This document shows positions 1-4,608 of a stretch of 7,134 bases of DNA, one piece after another. Both the position numbers and the translations under genes were made by a program. Source of the DNA: Acidifodinimicrobium sp049967035. Its GTDB lineage: Archaea; Nanobdellota; Nanobdellia; Parvarchaeales; Parvarchaeaceae. Every line of letters starts with the position of its first letter. Position 1 is the stretch's first letter. Location of the stretch: NCBI GenBank assembly GCA_049967035.1, contig JBMFTM010000024.1:1-7134 (forward strand). The letters run 5' to 3'. A model generated the notes under the pieces. It was not told the DNA's origin and did no database searches. It saw only the letters and a list, made by a program, of their open reading frames with translations.

Positions 1-263
1 ATTCCCCGTGAAAAACTTATTATCCACGTCTACATCCTCACCAATTAAATTGTTGTGTAATTTTGAAAAGATGAAAATTGTGTCTGTGGGCTCACTCTGA
101 AAATTCCCCCGTTGCTTTCATCAAGTAGATAAGCTATAAGAGGGTCAGAATCGAATCTTGGAAAGCAAAGCCATAATACGTTACCATTCTTGTCTACCAG
201 AGAGCCAGTTAGCTGATTACTTATAAATCCGATATCTTTGAAGTCCGCAAAAGTTAATCGCAT
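1..263 (-). CDS. GH15 family glycosidase (glucoamylase/trehalase-like), N-terminal fragment, apparent frameshift, cut by window edge
   Basis: The start ATG is at 263. The first residues, with IGFISNQLTGSLVDKNG, a WLCFPRFDSDP block and then LLDE..GGIFRVSP, are the typical N-terminal beta-sandwich opening of archaeal/bacterial GH15 enzymes (glucoamylase or trehalase, hydrolysing alpha-glucosidic bonds); the exact substrate cannot be told from this part. The frame stops after 72 codons (TAA at 45-47), far short of the usual 600 or more residues. The -1 frame is open from about position 57 to the window edge (19 codons, containing GEDVDVDNKFF), so reading can be restored by one extra base near the runs at 61-64 or 66-69. 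Either a sequencing/assembly indel or a real disruption explains this. The catalytic (alpha/alpha)6 domain lies outside the window. A TATA-like box about 25 bases upstream suggests a leaderless transcript. Family call is firm; functional state is open. Confidence 0.72.
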
Positions 264-281
264 TGCTATTAATAAAATCTC

Positions 282-294
282 TATATATTTAAAA
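282..294 (-). promoter_or_regulatory. TATA box of the GH15 gene
   Basis: On the minus strand the string TTTTAAATATATA is centred about 25 bases before the ATG at 263. This is the archaeal TBP-box distance from a start site, so transcription probably begins at or within a base or two of the ATG, giving a leaderless mRNA. No Shine-Dalgarno sequence lies between box and start. Confidence 0.55.
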
Positions 295-328
295 TATCAT
301 GGCAGATTCAACGGCTCAAATTTAGATT

Positions 329-411
329 CGCTGGGAATGGGATTCGAACCCATGCATCCTTTCGGAAACAGGCTCTCCAGACCTGCGCCGTAACCACTTG
401 GCTATCCCAGC
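329..411 (-). tRNA. tRNA-Ser, anticodon GGA
   Basis: The minus strand folds into a complete class II tRNA. The acceptor GCTGGGA (405-411) pairs fully with TCCCAGC (330-336), and the discriminator base is G (329). The anticodon arm CAGGT/GCCTG encloses the loop CTGGAGA, giving anticodon GGA (376-378), which reads UCC and UCU serine codons. A long variable arm (TTCC-GAAA-GGA core) and a T arm ATGGG-TTCGAAT-CCCAT follow. The long variable arm and G73 fit archaeal serine identity. CCA is not encoded, so it must be added after transcription. I see no intron: anticodon stem and loop are continuous. Total 83 bases. Confidence 0.96.
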
Positions 412-435
412 TTAAGCATTAATGCGATTAATCCT

Positions 436-450
436 CTTTATTTTTATCTA
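436..450 (-). promoter_or_regulatory. Possible TATA box for tRNA-Ser
   Basis: Minus-strand TAGATAAAAATAAAG lies 25-39 bases before the mature tRNA 5' end, about where a TBP site would sit if the primary transcript starts a few bases upstream. The match to a TATA consensus is loose. Between it and the tRNA is a perfect 10-base palindrome GCATTAATGC (416-425) of unknown meaning. Confidence 0.35.
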
Positions 451-499
451 GTTACAAAATATAATACTTTTAGTTGCGACATCTATTCTAAGTCCTCCT

Positions 500-1198
500 C
501 TATTTTTCTGAGGTTTGCAGCACATAAGGCTTCAAGTCTTCCGCATTTACTATTGGCTTTTCTATTTTGTCTATATCATCTATGGCTATCCTTTGACATG
601 CAGTGTTTATGAAAGCGTCCACGTCCCTGAATTCATTCAATCTTTGGAAGTTTACTTCATCAAAAACAATCGTATAGACTTCTATCCCTCTTTTAATTAG
701 GGCTTCTTTTAAGTCCTTTGCATTGACTGTCTGCCCAGATTTTATCGATTCAACGAAAACAACTCTCTTTGCATTTAAGGTTATACCTATAGCCTGCATC
801 ATCCTCCTTTTGTATTTTTGGACAACCTTCTCGTCTAACTCTTCTATTTTTCCCGTCTCAATGTCTACATTTATGATCTTTTTGTCCGTCTTCATCAGCA
901 CACCCATAATATGGAATATACCCTGGGTGAAGGCCAGAATTATATCACAGTCTTCACATTCTGCGGCGTACTGGTCACATCCTAATATTTGTCCAGGGTA
1001 CATTGCCCTGTATTTAGATGAAAGAACGACAAACTCTTTGTCTTTTATCTTATCCTTCACGTAGTTCATCTGATCTAGGTATTGAATCACACCTATCAAG
1101 TTTATCTTTTTGTAGGGTTTTATCTTCTCTTTTATCCTCTCAAGTAGCTCATCACTCACATCTCCCTTGTATCTGGATTCTACAAACATTGTTTCCAT
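500..1198 (-). CDS. dph2: Dph2-like diphthamide synthesis protein lacking the N-terminal domain
   Basis: Dph2 is the [4Fe-4S] enzyme that transfers the 3-amino-3-carboxypropyl group of S-adenosylmethionine to the target histidine of elongation factor 2, the first step of diphthamide synthesis. Recognisable blocks are GVIQYLDQ (36-43), YPGQILGC (67-74), the glycine-rich TQGIFHIMG stretch (91-99) and the C-terminal FINTACQRIAIDD (196-208). The second and third cluster cysteines of the family correspond to C74 and C201. The protein has 232 residues against roughly 320-340 for archaeal Dph2: the whole first domain, with the first cluster cysteine, is missing. It cannot be recovered by moving the start, because an in-frame TAA lies 27 bases upstream of the ATG. 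Two extra cysteines, C81 and C84, make C-X6-C-X2-C with C74. It could be one part of a split Dph2, a reduced enzyme, or a paralogue. Confidence 0.85.
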   Translation of the reverse strand: METMFVESRYKGDVSDELLERIKEKIKPYKKINLIGVIQYLDQMNYVKDKIKDKEFVVLSSKYRAMYPGQILGCDQYAAECEDCDIILAFTQGIFHIMGVLMKTDKKIINVDIETGKIEELDEKVVQKYKRRMMQAIGITLNAKRVVFVESIKSGQTVNAKDLKEALIKRGIEVYTIVFDEVNFQRLNEFRDVDAFINTACQRIAIDDIDKIEKPIVNAEDLKPYVLQTSEK

Positions 1199-1214
1199 TC
1201 TCTTTTTATATACA

Positions 1215-1230
1215 GCAAATATTTATAAAT
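1215..1230. promoter_or_regulatory. Shared divergent promoter with palindromic TATA box (dph2 / rps6e)
   Basis: ATTTATAAAT at 1221-1230 is a perfect palindrome, so it reads as the same TATA box on both strands. Its centre is about 28 bases from the ATG of dph2 (1198, minus) and about 28-29 bases from the ATG of rps6e (1254, plus), the usual archaeal spacing for a leaderless start on each side. GCAAAT (1215-1220), directly before it on the plus strand, fits the archaeal BRE pattern (RNWAAW); the flank on the other side (TCCTCC read on the minus strand) does not. This suggests transcription is possible both ways but favours the ribosomal operon. Promoter activity is inferred. Confidence 0.6.
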
Positions 1231-1253
1231 GGAGGAACATTTAAAATCTGAAT

Positions 1254-1622
1254 ATGGAAACAAAGTTGGTCATAAACGATCCGGCATCTAAGAAGTCCTA
1301 CAGTAAAACTGTATCTGGCGATGAGATGAGCAACCTTTTTGGTCTCAAGATAGGTGATGACATTGATATGTCATTTATGGGGTTGGAAGGCTATAAAGGT
1401 AAAATAATGGGTGGGAGTTATATGACCGGAACACCGATGGATAGAAGCATTGATGGAACAGGTTTGAAGAAGATACTGAAAGTAGTCAATAAGCATGGGC
1501 TTAGGAAGAGAAAGAGCGTCGCAGGCAACACCATAAGCCAATTTACATCTCAGATTAACGTAAAGATAATAGAATATGGAGCTAAAAAACTTGATGAGAT
1601 ATTTGTGAAGAATAATGGTTGA
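1254..1622 (+). CDS. rps6e: Small-subunit ribosomal protein eS6
   Basis: Component of the archaeal 30S subunit. The 122-residue protein has the whole family pattern: INDPASKKSY near the start (7-16), LKIGDDID (31-38), LEGYKGKIMGGS (44-55), the TGTPMDRSIDGTG loop (58-70) and the basic LRKRKSVAGNTIS signature (83-95). Length matches archaeal eS6 (about 120-130), which lacks the long phosphorylated C-terminal tail of eukaryotic eS6. The start is the first ATG after the promoter, about 28 bases from the TATA box; a GGAGG at 1231-1235 is too far (18 bases) to act as a Shine-Dalgarno. It is the first gene of a translation operon and overlaps the following aIF2-gamma gene by 8 bases. Confidence 0.95.
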   Translation: METKLVINDPASKKSYSKTVSGDEMSNLFGLKIGDDIDMSFMGLEGYKGKIMGGSYMTGTPMDRSIDGTGLKKILKVVNKHGLRKRKSVAGNTISQFTSQINVKIIEYGAKKLDEIFVKNNG

Positions 1623-2799
1623 AGATATACTCGTTGATCTGGTGGGTAACTTTGCAGATGGGAAGACTACGCTTGTTAGAGCCCTCACAAATGAATCTGC
1701 TTTAAGAGACAGTGAAGAAAAAAAGAGGGGTATCACTATCCGCCTTGGTTATGCTCACTTTAAGCTTTTTAAATGCCTGGAATGTGGAAAGTTCAGCAGG
1801 TCTGAAAAGTGCGAATTTTGTGGCGGAAAAACGGAGCTTTATCGCAGGGTTTCTGTAATAGATTCGCCGGGCCATAAGATGTTAATGGCTACTATGCTGA
1901 GTGGTATAGGCTTGGCAGATGGGGCAATAATGGTGATCTCAGCTGCTAATGCATGCCCTCAACCTCAAACAGAGGAGCATATGGAAGCCTTGAAAATTCT
2001 AGGCATAAAGAATCTAGTTGTAGCTCAGACAAAGGTTGATTTGATTGGCACTCAGAAGGCCAAGGAGAGCTTTGCCCAGATAAAGGCATTTTTGGATAAG
2101 AACGGGTTCTCAGATGCTAAAATAATTCCAACTTTCGCAAATCAAAACATAAACATAGAAGAAGTAGTGCAGGAGATAGGGAAATTTGAACTGCCTGACA
2201 GAAAAAGCAGTGAAAAGTTAAAGATGCAGGTCATAAGAAGTTTTGATGTTAATAACCCCGGTACCGATATCAAAGATTTGAAAGGGGGCGTTTTAGGTGG
2301 GGGATTAAATAGTGGTAAACTTTCATTGGGGGATAAAATCTTGGTTACGCCTAATATAGCACCAAACAGTAAATTTAAGTCTATAAAGAGCGCTGCAGTG
2401 TACATACAGAGTGAATTTGGAGAAGAAAATGCAGTTGGGAGAGGCCTGTCTATAGGTGTTCTCACTAACTTGGATCCATCTCTTGCAAGGAGGGACGCTT
2501 TAGTTGGTAGTGTGATTACAAGTGAGGATAACCCACCTAGGCTTGATAATAGATTAAAGATATCCTATGAGCCGATAAACGATAAGAAGGTTTTTGATAA
2601 GCCTATACAGAAGGGTGAGGCCTTGCTTTTGAATATACTGTCTTCGAGGGCGGTAGGAACTGTACAGGAGATATCAAAAGGTGAGATGTATATCAGTTTA
2701 GGGGATGTCTCTATTCCATTCTTCACAGGGGATAAGGCAGTAGTATCCAGGAAAGTAAAGAATGCGTGGACTTTGGCAGGTTCAGGTACAATCTTATGA
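1615..2799 (+). CDS. eif2g: Translation initiation factor aIF2, gamma subunit (GTPase)
   Basis: GTP-binding core of the heterotrimeric factor that brings initiator Met-tRNA to the small ribosomal subunit. Domain 1 (about 1-200) has the P-loop GNFADGKT (11-18), the switch 1 RGITIRLGY (38-46, T41), a zinc knuckle C54-X2-C57-X8-C66-X2-C69, DSPGH (83-87) and TKVD (139-142). Domain 2 begins near SFDVNNPGT (209-217) with the LKGGVLGGG block; domain 3 ends in KNAWTLAGSGTIL. The length, 394, is slightly below the usual 410. Two motifs deviate: the family P-loop GHVDHGKT has become GNFADGKT, and NKxD has become TKVD. The zinc knuckle and C-terminal blocks point to aIF2-gamma rather than SelB or EF1A. 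The gene starts 8 bases inside rps6e and its stop overlaps the next start (ATGA), suggesting translational coupling. Confidence 0.93.
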   Translation: MVEDILVDLVGNFADGKTTLVRALTNESALRDSEEKKRGITIRLGYAHFKLFKCLECGKFSRSEKCEFCGGKTELYRRVSVIDSPGHKMLMATMLSGIGLADGAIMVISAANACPQPQTEEHMEALKILGIKNLVVAQTKVDLIGTQKAKESFAQIKAFLDKNGFSDAKIIPTFANQNINIEEVVQEIGKFELPDRKSSEKLKMQVIRSFDVNNPGTDIKDLKGGVLGGGLNSGKLSLGDKILVTPNIAPNSKFKSIKSAAVYIQSEFGEENAVGRGLSIGVLTNLDPSLARRDALVGSVITSEDNPPRLDNRLKISYEPINDKKVFDKPIQKGEALLLNILSSRAVGTVQEISKGEMYISLGDVSIPFFTGDKAVVSRKVKNAWTLAGSGTIL

Positions 2800-3158
2800 T
2801 AAATATATTACTTGATACAAATTTCTTAATATATTTTTTTGATAGCAAAACTGATCTACATAAGGTATTAGATTCTTCATTGTTGGATTCTTATGAACTT
2901 TACTGTACAGATAAAAATCTGGAAGAGTTAAGCAGATTAGGTAAGAAAGATGTAATTGCTTTACTAAAGCACTTGAAAGTGCGCGTATTGAAGGTTGATG
3001 ATTCTGGCTTGCCTGTTGATGATATTCTGATAAGAACCGCTAAAGAGAGGGGATTTTACATAGCCACTCAAGATAGGAATTTAATCTCAAAGGCGAAGAG
3101 ATCCAGCGTTCCGATAATTGCTAAAGGTAATAAGAATAAAGTAAAAATTCTACTTTGA
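2796..3158 (+). CDS. PIN-domain ribonuclease of the Fcf1/VapC9-like archaeal family
   Basis: Small PIN-fold protein of 120 residues. Putative metal-binding acids are D7 in LLDTNF, E43/E44 in LEELSRLGKK, D75/D76 in VDDILI and D93 in the TQDRNL motif, i.e. the four-acid PIN active site. The sequence resembles the archaeal Fcf1/UTP23-type PIN proteins (often annotated VapC9) that commonly follow aIF2-gamma in archaeal genomes, so a role in rRNA processing or quality control is more likely than a toxin; no antitoxin gene is present. I chose the ATG at 2796, which overlaps the aIF2-gamma stop as ATGA and has a partial Shine-Dalgarno AGGT at 2784-2787, over the in-frame ATG at 2766, which would add 10 residues not seen in the family. 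The RNA polymerase subunit genes that often follow in other archaea are not here. Confidence 0.87.
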   Translation: MINILLDTNFLIYFFDSKTDLHKVLDSSLLDSYELYCTDKNLEELSRLGKKDVIALLKHLKVRVLKVDDSGLPVDDILIRTAKERGFYIATQDRNLISKAKRSSVPIIAKGNKNKVKILL

Positions 3159-3198
3159 TCTAAATACCCTAAATTAAATCTTTCGGAGGCATCGGCTC

Positions 3199-3546
3199 TT
3201 ATAATCCGTGAATAATACCTTGATATATACTTTTTATTCTTTCTTCTGCTTCTGGGTCTTCTCTATAATGAAGGATCTTAAAATCCCCATAATGTGTGAA
3301 AGCGAAATTTTCTCGGTTTTCTGATTTTTTCTCGTATTCTTCCAGTTCCTTTATATTCAATACCGTCTCATAGCTGGGGCATTTTTCTATTGTTAAATAT
3401 TTTCGCCCTCTATAGTCAACTGTATAATTTATGAAAACTCTGTGGTTCTCATATTGATACCCATCGATTCCTTTACTGATTGGGCTGCCATACCTTACAG
3501 CAATCTTAAAAGCATTGTCTATCAGTTCCTCTAGGTTGTTTGCCAT
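3199..3546 (-). CDS. Hypothetical protein, 115 residues, family not recognised
   Basis: I do not recognise this protein. It is likely real: the ATG at 3546 has a clear TATA box about 28 bases upstream (3571-3578), the frame is open and uninterrupted, and it fills the gap between two operons. The sequence is soluble-looking, without signal peptide or membrane segment. It suggests a short N-terminal helix (4-17), a central beta-hairpin region (HRVFINYTVDYRGRKYLTIE, 35-54), a charged helix (66-80), another beta pair (FAFTHYGDFKILHYRE, 81-96) and a C-terminal helix (98-112). There is one cysteine (C56) and no obvious catalytic or zinc-binding motif. It is a single-gene unit converging on the PIN gene with a 40-base gap (3159-3198) in which I see no hairpin or strong T-run. 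Confidence 0.7.
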   Translation of the reverse strand: MANNLEELIDNAFKIAVRYGSPISKGIDGYQYENHRVFINYTVDYRGRKYLTIEKCPSYETVLNIKELEEYEKKSENRENFAFTHYGDFKILHYREDPEAEERIKSIYQGIIHGL

Positions 3547-3570
3547 AGGTTTACTAATGCATATAATTGA

Positions 3571-3578
3571 TATTTAAA
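3571..3578 (-). promoter_or_regulatory. TATA box of the 115-residue hypothetical gene
   Basis: Minus-strand TTTAAATA (in the context GGTTTAAATATC) is centred 28 bases before the ATG at 3546. The distance suits a leaderless transcript. The supporting argument is the same spacing seen before GH15, rps6e and alba in this window. Confidence 0.5.
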
Positions 3579-3631
3579 CCTTTAATTTAACTATTTTTAT
3601 TTTCAGTTTACCTACTTGCATGACCCACACG

Positions 3632-3645
3632 ATGGGAATTCCCAT
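3632..3645. repeat. 14-base perfect palindrome upstream of alba
   Basis: ATGGGAATTCCCAT equals its own reverse complement. It sits 41-54 bases before the alba ATG, just outside the TATA box, the classical place for a dimeric regulator site. Bases 3636-3653 also match, on the minus strand, part of the hairpin unit near the right end of the window (7095-7113), so it may instead be a fragment of a mobile-element end. Confidence 0.6.
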
Positions 3646-3654
3646 TCGTAAGAG

Positions 3655-3662
3655 TTAAATAT
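3655..3662 (+). promoter_or_regulatory. TATA box of the alba-fkbp-ftsZ-secE operon
   Basis: TTAAATAT is centred about 28 bases before the alba ATG at 3686, with no other TATA-like string nearby on this strand and no Shine-Dalgarno before the ATG. As the next three genes follow with gaps of 1-8 bases and no room for further promoters between them, this is probably the main promoter of the operon, though internal promoters inside genes cannot be excluded. Confidence 0.5.
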
Positions 3663-3685
3663 GGTTAGTTACATCTAATAGAGAT

Positions 3686-3955
3686 ATGGAAAATGATACT
3701 GTTTTCGTAGGTAAGAAGCCAACTATGTCTTATGTCCTTGCTATACTTACTCATATAAATTCTGGGCATGACAGCATAACGTTAAAAGCAAGGGGTATGC
3801 TTGTCTCAAAGGCAGTTGATATCTCTCAGATAGTTACCAGGAAGTTTTCAAAGGAGCTGAAGGTAAGCAATGTGTCTATAGGATCTGAGGAGATAAATGA
3901 TAAAGATGGTAATAAGAGGATGGTGTCTTTCATCTCCATAGAGCTTAAGAAGTGA
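3686..3955 (+). CDS. albA: Alba DNA/RNA-binding chromatin protein
   Basis: Alba is a small dimeric nucleic-acid-binding protein that coats archaeal DNA and also binds RNA. The 89-residue product carries the whole fold pattern: VFVGKKPTMSYVLAIL (6-21) with the DNA-contacting K10-K11 pair, the central ITLKARGMLVSKAVD (31-45), IVTRKF (49-54) and a beta-hairpin ending SIGSEEI..GNKRMVSFISIEL (64-87). Length is typical (about 90). The lysine corresponding to the acetylated Lys of Sulfolobus Alba lies in the GKKP motif; whether it is modified here is unknown. It is first in an operon with an FKBP isomerase (4-base gap), ftsZ and secE. A palindrome just upstream of its TATA box could be a regulatory site. 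Confidence 0.95.
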   Translation: MENDTVFVGKKPTMSYVLAILTHINSGHDSITLKARGMLVSKAVDISQIVTRKFSKELKVSNVSIGSEEINDKDGNKRMVSFISIELKK

Positions 3956-3959
3956 AAAT

Positions 3960-4607
3960 ATGATCAGTGAAAATGATTTAGTGCTTATAAATTTTGTCGG
4001 AAAAGTGAAGTCTACAGGTCAAATAATAGATTTCACCTACAAAGAATTAGCTGAGAAAGAGAATGTAGACACTAGTAAGGTAGACCTTTCACCAGTTCTG
4101 GTCATCCCTAGTGCAAATTATACATTCGACGCTATTTCAAAGTCTTTGATAGGGAAGAAAGAGGGGGACAAGTACTCTCTAGATTTGAAGCCGGAAGAAG
4201 CATTCGGTAAATTTAACTCGAAATTGGTAAAAACTTATTCATTAGATTCATTTAGAGAGAATAAGATAAATCCCTCAGTCGGAGATATGGTAAGTTTAGA
4301 CGGAATGCCTGCTACGGTGATGTCAGTTGGCGGCGGGCGGGTGATGGTAAATTTCAACCATCCTCTTGCAGGTAAAGAATTAACTTATGATATAGAAGTG
4401 TTCAAGGTTTTAGCAGACGATAGCGAGAAGATCTCGGCTATTTTCAAGCATTATATAGGTAAACCACCGGAGAAGGTTGAGATAAAAGACAGTGATGTAG
4501 AGATTAAATACAACTCTTCTATCGAAAAGCACGTAGTTGATGCTATAATAGACGATATAAACAAATATGTGAGAAAAGAATTTAAAGTTAAAATAACTTC
4601 ATCATAA
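3960..4607 (+). CDS. Long archaeal FKBP-type peptidyl-prolyl isomerase (SlyD-like)
   Basis: Cis-trans prolyl isomerase and chaperone, cytosolic (no signal peptide). Residues 5-85 and 141-150 form the FKBP domain (LVLINFVGKVKSTGQIIDFTY near the start, then LIGKKEGDKYSLDLKPEEAFGKFN at 63-86). The insert-in-flap domain, used for chaperone binding, lies at about 90-140 and ends in the family signature GGGRVMVNFNHPLAGKEL (124-141). A C-terminal extension of about 65 residues (151-215) matches the architecture of long archaeal FKBPs such as the roughly 26 kDa Methanocaldococcus protein. The part usually carrying the proline-glycine before the central helix reads YTFDAI (54-59), so the active-site pocket is somewhat altered. 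The gene lies 4 bases after alba and 1 base before ftsZ, so it is probably co-translated with both; GTGA just before the start is only a weak Shine-Dalgarno. Confidence 0.9.
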   Translation: MISENDLVLINFVGKVKSTGQIIDFTYKELAEKENVDTSKVDLSPVLVIPSANYTFDAISKSLIGKKEGDKYSLDLKPEEAFGKFNSKLVKTYSLDSFRENKINPSVGDMVSLDGMPATVMSVGGGRVMVNFNHPLAGKELTYDIEVFKVLADDSEKISAIFKHYIGKPPEKVEIKDSDVEIKYNSSIEKHVVDAIIDDINKYVRKEFKVKITSS

Positions 4608-4608
4608 T

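Noticed and set aside
300..330. Integration (att) site at the tRNA-Ser 3' end
   Set aside because: I looked for a repeat of the tRNA 3' part nearby and found none, and no integrase gene is in the window; the repeated AGATTC (304-309 and 324-329) is too short.
723..1064. 113-codon plus-strand frame opposite dph2
   Set aside because: Opposite conserved Dph2 motifs, no promoter, low-complexity hydrophobic content; a shadow.
1231..1235. GGAGG as a Shine-Dalgarno for rps6e
   Set aside because: It ends 18 bases before the ATG, too far, and lies where the promoter spacer of a leaderless transcript would be.
1371..1736. 121-codon minus-strand frame across the rps6e/aIF2-gamma junction
   Set aside because: Antisense to two conserved genes and resembles no protein; a shadow.
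2766..2795. Upstream in-frame ATG for the PIN gene
   Set aside because: It would add ten residues before the conserved LLDTN strand and increase the overlap; the ATG at 2796 gives the usual PIN N-terminus, an ATGA junction and a partial Shine-Dalgarno.
2796..3158. VapC toxin of a toxin-antitoxin pair
   Set aside because: No small antitoxin gene lies next to it, and its place after aIF2-gamma fits the conserved archaeal Fcf1-like housekeeping PIN protein.
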